Shown one piece after another: positions 1 through 6,345 of a DNA stretch of 14,834 nt; within the stretch, counting starts at the first letter, position 1; every line of letters begins with the position of its first letter. The notes under the pieces are model-generated. The model was not told where the DNA came from. It saw only the letters and a program-made list of their open reading frames with translations, and searched no databases. The translations under genes were made by a program, and so were the position numbers. Source of the stretch: Nitrospirota bacterium. GTDB taxonomy: Bacteria; Nitrospirota; Thermodesulfovibrionia; Thermodesulfovibrionales; UBA1546. The stretch covers positions 1 through 14,834 of the forward strand of contig SCSY01000118.1 in NCBI GenBank assembly GCA_004298625.1, given 5' to 3'.

Positions 1-1037
1 GGCGGGGTTGCCGTGAAGGAATCCGCGCCCGCATCCACAGCAATGCCTAATTTTTTAACCATATTGATCATCGCTGCATGGGAGATATCTGTCCCCAGAA
101 TCCTGTTCACCTTATCATATTTCATGTTTATGGAAACCGGCGCATATTTTTTCGGATATACGTCAATCTTCCTGTAAACCCTGCCGCCCGCTACTTCCTG
201 CATCAGGGATGCCGCCCTGTCAAGCGCCTTGTCCAGAAACTCTATATCCGCTCCCCTCTCAAATCTGTAAGAAGACTCCGACTTAAGCCCCAATGCCTTT
301 GATGTTCTCCTTATTGACGTTGGCTCAAAGTAAGCGCTCTCGAGGAATATGTCCTTTGTAGAATCGGTTACCTCGGTGTCGGCGCCGCCCATGATGCCTG
401 CAATTGCAACGGGATTTTTTGAATCCCATATAAGAAGCGCATCAGCAGGCAATTTTCTTTCAACCCCATCAAGGGTGACGATATCGTTGTCTTTTCCTGC
501 CACGCCTGCCTTTATCATTTTTCCAGATAGAGTATCGAGGTCAAAGGCATGCAATGGATGGCCCAGCTCCAAAAGAACGTAGTTTGTTACATCAACAATA
601 TTATTTATAGACCTCATGCCGCATTTCAAGAGTCTCTGCTTTATCCAGTCAGGCGACTGTTCAACCTTTACCCCTTTTATAACCCTTCCCGCATATCTTC
701 CGCAAAGGTCGGCATCCAGTATCTCTACTTTAAAACCTGCATCCGAACCTTCCTCTCTGAGATTGTATTCAGAAAGCTTTAAAGGGATATTCATGGCAGC
801 GGAAAGCTCTCTTGCGATACCGAGAATGCTCAGGCAATCCGGCCTGTTGGGGGTGACATTCACCTCGAATATGGAATCGTGTCTGGCATGAGGCAGATCG
901 ACATCGAGCACAACATCGCCCTCGGCCTTCTCTATGCCCTCGATTTCGAGGCCGATCATAGTAAGTGTTTCAGCGGTCTCTTCAGGGCTGACGGCAATAT
1001 CAATAAACTCTTTTAACCACTTAAATGTAACGCGCAT
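1..1037 (-). CDS. pheT: Phenylalanyl-tRNA synthetase beta subunit, N-terminal part (3' end outside window)
   Basis: PheT is the structural and editing subunit of the (alpha-beta)2 enzyme that charges tRNA-Phe in the cytoplasm. Translating the minus strand from ATG at 1037 gives about 345 residues with no stop before the window edge. It starts MRVTFKWLKEFI, like other bacterial PheT. It then shows the B1/B3-B4 hallmarks: VTPNRPDCLSILGIARE, the SINNIVDVTNYVLLELGHPLHAFD block, AIAGIMGGADTEV, and SESSYRFERGAD. Oddly, the first helix region (to about residue 38) runs after only about 20 residues into VTPNRPDC. The roughly 110-residue EMAP/OB-fold tRNA-binding domain found there in E. coli-type PheT is absent. 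The reading frame is clean across the gap, so this is not a frameshift. No pheS precedes it; the upstream neighbour is the nuoG-like gene and its terminator. Identity is certain; the domain loss is read directly from the sequence. Confidence 0.96.
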   Translation of the reverse strand, partial: MRVTFKWLKEFIDIAVSPEETAETLTMIGLEIEGIEKAEGDVVLDVDLPHARHDSIFEVNVTPNRPDCLSILGIARELSAAMNIPLKLSEYNLREEGSDAGFKVEILDADLCGRYAGRVIKGVKVEQSPDWIKQRLLKCGMRSINNIVDVTNYVLLELGHPLHAFDLDTLSGKMIKAGVAGKDNDIVTLDGVERKLPADALLIWDSKNPVAIAGIMGGADTEVTDSTKDIFLESAYFEPTSIRRTSKALGLKSESSYRFERGADIEFLDKALDRAASLMQEVAGGRVYRKIDVYPKKYAPVSINMKYDKVNRILGTDISHAAMINMVKKLGIAVDAGADSFTATP

Positions 1038-1044
1038 GATGGTT

Positions 1045-1074
1045 ATTATATCCTTGATAACCGGAGATTGACAA
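1045..1074 (-). promoter_or_regulatory. Sigma70-type promoter of pheT, possibly giving a leaderless mRNA
   Basis: On the minus strand TTGTCA (1069-1074) is followed after 18 bases by a perfect TATAAT (1045-1050). Only seven bases separate the -10 box from the pheT ATG (1035-1037). Initiation at the usual distance would therefore fall on or next to the start codon. An AAGGA sequence lies in the spacer, upstream of the expected transcription start, so it could not serve as a ribosome binding site on that transcript. The promoter follows directly after the operon terminator, which fits independent expression of pheT. Confidence 0.6.
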
Positions 1075-1133
1075 GGGAAAGTTTAGCTTATTGATAAATG
1101 CAATACATTTGTCTATTATTAAACAGCAAGGGG

Positions 1134-1154
1134 TTAAGGGGGTGTTACCCTTAA
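1134..1154. repeat. Inverted repeat between the operon terminator and the pheT promoter
   Basis: TTAAGGG (1134-1140) and CCCTTAA (1148-1154) form a perfect 7-bp inverted repeat with a 7-base loop. It has no T-tract on either side, so it is not an obvious terminator. It lies about 60-85 bp upstream of the pheT -35 box and could be a protein-binding site or a chance palindrome. No function can be assigned. Confidence 0.35.
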
Positions 1155-1160
1155 GACTTT

Positions 1161-1192
1161 GAAAAATAAAAAAGGCTCCTTTCGGAGCCTTT
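1161..1192 (-). terminator. Rho-independent terminator of the Wood-Ljungdahl operon
   Basis: Read on the minus strand, AAAGGCTCC (1184-1192) and GGAGCCTTT (1171-1179) form a perfect 9-bp stem closed by a GAAA tetraloop (1180-1183). A T-rich tail, TTTATTTTTC, follows (1161-1170). It sits about 30 bases after the stop codon of the nuoG-like gene and before the pheT promoter, exactly where the long operon should end. The stem is closed by A-T pairs, so the + strand also has a weaker T-containing tail. Confidence 0.92.
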
Positions 1193-1221
1193 GAATTGTT
1201 GTTGTTAAATTTTGGACTGTC

Positions 1222-3237
1222 TTAAGCCGCTACTGCCTTTTCGGTCTCTTTAATCCATAAAAGCCTGGAGCCGTTTATAACAGAGGCATTGATCGACTCG
1301 ATCATCTCTTCCGGATTTACATCGAGGCCTTCTTTTTTCTTGAACGGCTTTAAGGCTGCCTTTGGCTTTGTCTTTAATGCCTTCTTTATGTCTGTTTCTT
1401 TAGGCTCTTTAATTGCCTTGCCCATTGCCTTTGAGACTTCCATAAAGATATCTCTGTGAGATTTCGCCTCTCCTGCGGGTTCAACTGCCGCACACAGGCA
1501 TTTAAGCTTCCCGAAGTAATCAACCACCGTGCCTGCTGTTTCAAGGAACGCGGCTGAAGGAAACACCACGTCTGCCTGCCTTGCAAGCTCTGTCATGTGT
1601 GAGTTCTGCACAATCAGAAAATCGGTCTGAGGTCTTTTATTCAGAGGAAGCTCTCCGACAGCATACAGAACCTTTGTCCCGCCTTTGGTCATCTCCTTAT
1701 ATGATTTTCCTCCGCTGGTAAGTCCCATCAAGACAACACCCTTTGCATTGCTCTCGATCGGCGCCGATACAGCCGTGCCTTTAATCATTGCCAGGTTTGC
1801 CGAGGCGTCATAAAGAGAAGGCGCAGACAGTATCAGGGGATTAGCTGCTGCCATAAATAATTCCGCAGCCTTAACTGCATCATCCGAAGGGTCAACAGAT
1901 GCCAGTGCATGGACCATCTCCTTGGGAGCCTTGGTGCCCTTTGATATGGCAGCCTGTGCAATCTCCGCGAGTATCTTTGCCTCGTCTCCTTTAACATTGA
2001 GCGTTGCAACGGACGAGATATTTGTATCTCCTGAATTTATAACAACCAGTTTTGCTCCGGAATTCACCTTTTTCCTTACAAGCGCATCAAGCGCCGGCAA
2101 GACCCTCGTCCACTGGCTTGGGTTTAAACCAACAAGCACAATAAGGTCCGCGGCCTCGGGATATGCACTCTCATTTATCAATGAATCGGCGTCGGCATAA
2201 AGACTAACAGTCGTATCGACATTCTTGGTCTTGACTGCATCGGCAAGCTGTTTTAAGACCAATGCATCTTCATTAAGGATTCCGGCTGTGCTTATAAAAC
2301 CTGCATCCGGGCCTGCTTTTTTGAGTTTCTCTGCAACAATATTAAGGGCGTCTTCCCATGTTGTATCTATAAGTTCATTGCCGACTTTTTTCATAGGTGT
2401 TGCAACTCTTGTCTCTGCCTCTATGCAGTCGAACCCGAATCTTCCATAAGCGCAGATGAATTTTTCGATCGAACCCTCTAATGCGCCGGAATTTATCTTT
2501 GCAACCTTTCCGTCCTTTGTGCTTACGGTTATGTCGCAGCTATTTCCGCAGAGAAGGCATACTGAATTTGTTTTTCCATATTCCCATTCTCTTCCTTTAC
2601 GCCATCTGTCGGCCTCGAGAAGGGCATTAACAGGACATGCATCAACACAGCTTCCGCAGAATGTGCAGGAAGATTCCTGAAGGGGTTTGTCATTGGCGGT
2701 GATAACCTTTGCTCCAACGCCCCTTCCCATAAAGTCAAGGACATTTGTGCCCTGATGCCTGCAAACGCGCACGCATCTTCCACAGAGAATACAGTATTCA
2801 GGGTCGCGCTTGATGCAGGGATTTGCCTCATCAATCGGATAACCGAATTTTTTTCTTGTGAAACTCGATTCCTTAAGCTCAAAGTCATAGGCATATTTTT
2901 GCAGATTGCATACACCTGCCTTCGTGCATGTCATACAATCCAGAGGATGCATCGAGAGAATAAGGTCTATGACGAATTTTCTGGTCTCCTGAATCTTTTC
3001 GGTCTTTGTATTTACTACCATGCCTTCTTTTACTTTGGTATTACAGGCTATCATCGGAGCCTTGGCCCCTTCTATCTCCACCAGACACAGCCTGCAGGCG
3101 CCTATACCCGGCATGCCCTTGAGATAGCAGAGGTTGGGGATATGGATGCCGGCAAGCTCTGCGGCCTCGATAAGGTTCATGCCTTCGGCAGCCTGAACTT
3201 CTTTGCCGTCTATTGTAAGTTTTGTCATATTAGCCAT
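1222..3237 (-). CDS. NuoG-like iron-sulfur / molybdopterin-fold subunit of an NADH-dependent oxidoreductase
   Basis: This 671-residue soluble electron-transfer protein resembles complex I NuoG and the HydA/FdhA family. Domains in order: a plant-type [2Fe-2S] domain (C37, C48, C51, C65); a His-Cys [4Fe-4S] motif (H97, C101, C104, C110); two ferredoxin-type clusters (C149/152/155/159 and C191/194/197/201); a molybdopterin-oxidoreductase [4Fe-4S] motif (C227, C230, C234, C262); then a NuoG-type molybdopterin-fold domain ending with the ADVVFPSAAFLETAGT signature. The position matching the catalytic Cys/Sec of formate dehydrogenases (after VDTT, about residue 345) has no Cys or in-frame Sec codon, and no hydrogenase H-cluster motif is present. 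I therefore infer a wire-and-scaffold role, not substrate catalysis. No signal peptide or membrane segment is seen. The start at 3237 is supported by GGAGG five bases upstream. It is the last gene of the operon. An inactive relative of a bifurcating formate dehydrogenase is an alternative reading. Confidence 0.88.
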   Translation of the reverse strand: MANMTKLTIDGKEVQAAEGMNLIEAAELAGIHIPNLCYLKGMPGIGACRLCLVEIEGAKAPMIACNTKVKEGMVVNTKTEKIQETRKFVIDLILSMHPLDCMTCTKAGVCNLQKYAYDFELKESSFTRKKFGYPIDEANPCIKRDPEYCILCGRCVRVCRHQGTNVLDFMGRGVGAKVITANDKPLQESSCTFCGSCVDACPVNALLEADRWRKGREWEYGKTNSVCLLCGNSCDITVSTKDGKVAKINSGALEGSIEKFICAYGRFGFDCIEAETRVATPMKKVGNELIDTTWEDALNIVAEKLKKAGPDAGFISTAGILNEDALVLKQLADAVKTKNVDTTVSLYADADSLINESAYPEAADLIVLVGLNPSQWTRVLPALDALVRKKVNSGAKLVVINSGDTNISSVATLNVKGDEAKILAEIAQAAISKGTKAPKEMVHALASVDPSDDAVKAAELFMAAANPLILSAPSLYDASANLAMIKGTAVSAPIESNAKGVVLMGLTSGGKSYKEMTKGGTKVLYAVGELPLNKRPQTDFLIVQNSHMTELARQADVVFPSAAFLETAGTVVDYFGKLKCLCAAVEPAGEAKSHRDIFMEVSKAMGKAIKEPKETDIKKALKTKPKAALKPFKKKEGLDVNPEEMIESINASVINGSRLLWIKETEKAVAA

Positions 3238-3255
3238 TTAATCCTCCGTTTATTT

Positions 3256-3317
3256 TAGGGTATAGGGGTTAGGGATTAGGGATTGGTTTAAAAACTAATC
3301 CCTAATCCCCCAATCCC
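3256..3317. repeat. Heptad-repeat inverted structure, TAGGG class
   Basis: The 85-base spacer before the nuoG-like gene holds TAGGG-type units starting at 3256, 3263, 3270 and 3277, with a degenerate one at 3284: exact 7-base spacing, unit roughly GGGATTA. After a short A/T loop, the complementary ATCCC units follow at 3298, 3305 and 3313. The segments 3272-3286 and 3295-3309 pair over 15 bp with one mismatch. The structure stops before the GGAGG of the downstream gene. It has the same architecture as the other spacers of the operon but an unrelated unit sequence. Confidence 0.85.
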
Positions 3318-3322
3318 TGTCC

Positions 3323-3910
3323 TTACACTCCTACAGTCTCTTTTGCCTTTACATCAACTATTTCTATCGCATTTGTCGGGCATACCTTGACGCATTCCCC
3401 GCATTTAACACATCTTTTTTGCCTTATCTCAAAGGGCAGATAGCCGCTGCGATATTTCTTTTTCTTTTCACCCATGATTGCATTATATTTGCACGCATCC
3501 TGGCATAAGCCGCACATAACGCATTTATCAGGGAGAACCCTGTATTCGATTAAAGCAAGACATTCCTTGTCAGGACATCTGCCTTCAATATGCTCTTTAT
3601 AAACATCGGTGCCGAGCCATTCAAGGATGAAACCTGCTGTGTCCTTTCCTCTTTTACATCTCGATGATTCAATCATGTCAACGGCAATCCTCGCGATCGC
3701 CTTGATATCTTTTTCCGAGCCCTTGCCCTCTCTAATATTTTTAAGCCTGATTCTCGTCTCGTATACGCCCATCTCACATGGAAAACATTTGCCGCACATG
3801 GGGCCGGCTAAAAATTCTTCTACGTAATAGAGGGCCTTATTGACAGGGCATTTTTTCAGCTCTGCTTCTTTTTTTATGTCCTCAACCTTTTTTTCTTTCT
3901 GCTCCGCCAT
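3323..3910 (-). CDS. Free-standing NuoF/HydB C-terminal-like iron-sulfur protein (four-cluster-motif electron carrier)
   Basis: This 195-residue protein matches only the tail of NuoF/HydB and has no FMN- or NADH-binding part. After a charged N-terminus, residues 35-90 form the NADH-dehydrogenase [4Fe-4S] domain (C39, C42, C45 in MCGKCFPCEMG, then C85). A two-Cys segment follows (C112, C117). Then come two ferredoxin-type [4Fe-4S] motifs (C130/133/136/140 and C167/170/173/177). The same order occurs at residues 476-609 of the NuoF-like neighbour, which points to partial duplication of that gene. It lies 24 bases after nuoF, with GGAGG four bases before its ATG. Its place between the NuoF- and NuoG-like genes suggests a fourth subunit carrying electrons between them or to an external ferredoxin. 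That role is inferred; the domain content is seen. Confidence 0.85.
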   Translation of the reverse strand: MAEQKEKKVEDIKKEAELKKCPVNKALYYVEEFLAGPMCGKCFPCEMGVYETRIRLKNIREGKGSEKDIKAIARIAVDMIESSRCKRGKDTAGFILEWLGTDVYKEHIEGRCPDKECLALIEYRVLPDKCVMCGLCQDACKYNAIMGEKKKKYRSGYLPFEIRQKRCVKCGECVKVCPTNAIEIVDVKAKETVGV

Positions 3911-3934
3911 TTATCCTCCGAAATACACTTACAC

Positions 3935-5812
3935 TTACGCTTTCACTTTCTTTTGCTGCTTCTCTACCTTCACCGCTCCTATGGGACATGCAGCATAACA
4001 TGCCTTGCACTTTGTGCAATAATCCTGGTCTATCAAGAAAGACCTTGAGGTCTCTTTAACTGCATCAAACGCGCAGGCCTGTTTGCAGAGACCGCACAGG
4101 AAACACTCTTCCTGTTCAATCCTGAATGAGCCAAGCCCGCTGCAGACCTTGGCGCGGCAGTATTTATCATTTATATGCTCTTCATATTCTTCTCTAAAAT
4201 ACTTTATCGTCGTAAGGACAGGGTTTGGCGCAGCCTGACCCAGGCCGCAAAGAGCGCTTTTCTTTGTCTGTTCCCCGATCTTTTCGAGTCTCTCTATATC
4301 TCCTTTTTCACCCTTGCCCGACGTTATCTTTTCAAGTATCTGAAGCATCTGATATGTGCCTATCCTGCAAGGCGGGCATTTCCCGCATGATTCCGACTGG
4401 CAGAAGGAGAGGAAGTATTTTGCAACGTCCACCATGCAGTTGTCTTCGTCCATAACAACCATGCCGCCCGATCCCATCATAGAGCCGACCTTCGAGAGCG
4501 AATCAAAATCTACGGGAAGATCAAGTTTCTCAGCAGGGATACACCCGCCTGACGGGCCGCCTGTCTGGACAGCCTTGAATTTTTTCCCTCCCATGATACC
4601 GCCGCCGATGTCGTATATTATTTCTCTAAGGGTTATCCCCATCGGGACTTCGACAAGCCCTGTGTTGACAACTTTCCCTGTAAGCGCAAAGACCTTTGTG
4701 CCGGGTGAAGTCTTTGTGCCTATACTTAAAAACCAGTCAGCGCCTTTTTCTATAATCTGGGGCACGCATGCATAAGTCTCTATATTATTCAGATTTGCCG
4801 GATAACCCCAGGCCCCTCCGCCGGGTTCGGAAAGCCTTGGCGGTCTTGGCCTTGGGAATCCCCTCTCTCCTTCGATGGAGGCTATTAATGCAGTGGATTC
4901 TCCGCATACAAAGGCCCCTGCCCCTTCTCTTATGTCAAGCGTGAAGTTAAAGCCGGTTCCCAATATATTTTTTCCGAGCAGCCCGAGTTCCTCTGCCTGT
5001 TTTATGGCATGGCCGAGATTCTTAACTGCCAATGGATATTCATGCCTCACATATATCATTCCGTATTCAGCGCCTATTGCATAAGCACAGAGCAGCATCC
5101 CCTCAAAAAGACTGTGGGGGTCTCCTTCCATAACAGACCTGTCCATAAACGCGCCGGGGTCGCCTTCATCTCCATTTGCAATAACAAATTTGATTTTGCC
5201 GGGAGCGCCTTTTGTATGCTTCCATTTCTTGCCTGCCGGAAATCCAGCGCCGCCTCTTCCCCTGAGATTGGCCTTATCGATCTCGCCTAATACATCCTCA
5301 GGCGTCATTGAACCCAGCGCTTTTTCTATTGCCGAATACCCTCCGACAGCTATGTAATGATAAATATTATGCGGGTCTATAAGCCCGCTGTTCCTCAGGG
5401 CAATCCTGAGCTGTTTTTTATAAAACGGCACATCAGTCATGTCAGGGATGGGCTCGCTTAATATATTTTCCCTGTACAGGCTCTGGCGGTAAGGCATGCC
5501 CCCCGCAACCGTATAATTCAAGAGCCATTTTGCATGCTCTGGCTTAACCTTTTGATAAAATATTTCCTGAGGCTCTACCTTCAGTATGGGACCCATCTGA
5601 CAAAAACCCTGACAACCTGTTTTAACAATATCAAGGGTTAATCCCTTCCTGCCTGCTTCCTCCTCAATCGCATTTACGACCTTTGGGGTGCCCGAAGCTG
5701 TGCATGCGGTTCCGCTGCAGATCCGTATCCTCGGAACATCAGGCTTGAACGTCTCTCCCACGACGCGTTTCCTCAGGCTTTTCAGCTCATCTATATTTTT
5801 TAATTTTTCCAT
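3935..5812 (-). CDS. NuoF/HydB-like NADH-binding flavoprotein subunit
   Basis: The 625 residues have the architecture of HydB of electron-bifurcating hydrogenases and related NADH dehydrogenase subunits. It starts with a thioredoxin-like [2Fe-2S] domain (C32, C37, C67, C71). The FMN-binding loop GRGGAGFPAGKKW lies at 185-197 and the NADH-site segment NGDEGDPGAF at about 213-222. A SLBB region follows, then the NADH-dehydrogenase [4Fe-4S] motif (C476, C479, C482, C522). The tail carries two ferredoxin-type clusters (C570/573/576/580 and C599/602/605/609). Complex I NuoF lacks both the N-terminal [2Fe-2S] domain and the ferredoxin tail, so the HydB/NfuoF-like form is the better match. It would take electrons from or give them to NAD(H) in the cytoplasm. 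Its ATG lies three bases after the nuoE-like stop, so translation is probably coupled. It cannot be said from sequence whether the complex bifurcates. Confidence 0.92.
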   Translation of the reverse strand: MEKLKNIDELKSLRKRVVGETFKPDVPRIRICSGTACTASGTPKVVNAIEEEAGRKGLTLDIVKTGCQGFCQMGPILKVEPQEIFYQKVKPEHAKWLLNYTVAGGMPYRQSLYRENILSEPIPDMTDVPFYKKQLRIALRNSGLIDPHNIYHYIAVGGYSAIEKALGSMTPEDVLGEIDKANLRGRGGAGFPAGKKWKHTKGAPGKIKFVIANGDEGDPGAFMDRSVMEGDPHSLFEGMLLCAYAIGAEYGMIYVRHEYPLAVKNLGHAIKQAEELGLLGKNILGTGFNFTLDIREGAGAFVCGESTALIASIEGERGFPRPRPPRLSEPGGGAWGYPANLNNIETYACVPQIIEKGADWFLSIGTKTSPGTKVFALTGKVVNTGLVEVPMGITLREIIYDIGGGIMGGKKFKAVQTGGPSGGCIPAEKLDLPVDFDSLSKVGSMMGSGGMVVMDEDNCMVDVAKYFLSFCQSESCGKCPPCRIGTYQMLQILEKITSGKGEKGDIERLEKIGEQTKKSALCGLGQAAPNPVLTTIKYFREEYEEHINDKYCRAKVCSGLGSFRIEQEECFLCGLCKQACAFDAVKETSRSFLIDQDYCTKCKACYAACPIGAVKVEKQQKKVKA

Positions 5813-5815
5813 GAA

Positions 5816-6301
5816 TTATTTGCCTCTGACCTTCTTTATTATGCCATCAACTTTCTTTGGGCTGAGGTCTCCGACAACTTCCTCGTTCACCGTAATAACA
5901 GGCGCAAGGCCGCAACAGCCGACGCACCCGACTGTCTCAAGGGTAAGTGATAAGTCCGGCGTTGTCTCGCCTTCTTTTATGCCGAAAGACTCTTCAATCT
6001 TCTCAAGAACCTTCCCCGAGCCCCTCACATGACACGCAGTCCCGGTGCATACACAGACTATATTTTTGCCACGCGGCTTAAAATAAAAGTGCTTGTAGAA
6101 TGTCGCCGTGCTGTAAACTTCAACCAGCGGAATATCGAGTTTTTTTGACAGCGCCTTTAATACATCCTCAGGCAGGTAATTGTATTCTTTCTGTATGCTC
6201 TGAAAGGCATGTATCAGAATGCCCCTCTTCTTCTGGACCTCTGTCAATATGTCTTTGACGTTTCCGACCTTTTCATCTACGTCAAGTTCTTCTACTTTCA
6301 T
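5816..6301 (-). CDS. NuoE/HydC-like [2Fe-2S] thioredoxin-fold subunit
   Basis: This protein of about 161 residues is the 24-kDa-type subunit that partners NuoF/HydB. The N-terminal half is a helical domain with the LPEDVLKALSKKL and VEVYSTATFY signatures. The C-terminal thioredoxin-like half carries the [2Fe-2S] ligands in CTGTAC (C85 and C90 counted from the ATG) and GCVGCCG (about C126 and C130). I place the start at ATG 6301. GGAGG lies four bases upstream of it, whereas the in-frame TTG just before at 6304 would be too close to the ribosome binding site. It follows the CODH gene by a 44-base spacer and runs almost directly into the NuoF-like gene. This links NADH-linked electron transfer to CODH/ACS in one transcript. 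Confidence 0.93.
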   Translation of the reverse strand: MKVEELDVDEKVGNVKDILTEVQKKRGILIHAFQSIQKEYNYLPEDVLKALSKKLDIPLVEVYSTATFYKHFYFKPRGKNIVCVCTGTACHVRGSGKVLEKIEESFGIKEGETTPDLSLTLETVGCVGCCGLAPVITVNEEVVGDLSPKKVDGIIKKVRGK

Positions 6302-6315
6302 CAAACCTCCAAAGA

Positions 6316-6343
6316 ATAAGTCAAATAGGACTTATAAGACCTA
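6316..6343. repeat. Small palindromic element between CODH and nuoE-like genes
   Basis: ATAAGTC (6316-6322) and GACTTAT (6329-6335) form a perfect 7-bp stem with a 6-base loop. An overlapping 18-bp palindrome with one mismatched pair lies at 6326-6343, centred on CTTATAAG. The units look like a fourth repeat class (AGGACTTAT-like, period about 9) that fills this short spacer as the other arrays fill theirs. No T-tract follows on the minus strand. Confidence 0.55.
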
Positions 6344-6345
6344 TA

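Noticed and set aside
1038..1160. T-box or phenylalanine attenuator leader before pheT
   Set aside because: The predicted promoter leaves no leader, and no T-box core, Phe-rich leader peptide or terminator/antiterminator pair is seen.
1222..3237. [FeFe]-hydrogenase (HydA) or active formate dehydrogenase
   Set aside because: No H-cluster cysteine motifs are present, and the expected Cys/Sec of formate dehydrogenase is missing. NuoG-type features explain the protein better.
5688..6032. Plus-strand open frames such as the one here, and similar ones at 2755-3258 and 11639-12070
   Set aside because: They lie wholly or mostly antisense to strongly conserved genes. They show no family features and arise from the codon bias of the genes opposite.
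6302..6304. TTG start for the nuoE-like gene
   Set aside because: It lies two bases from GGAGG, which is too close. The adjacent ATG at 6301 has normal spacing.
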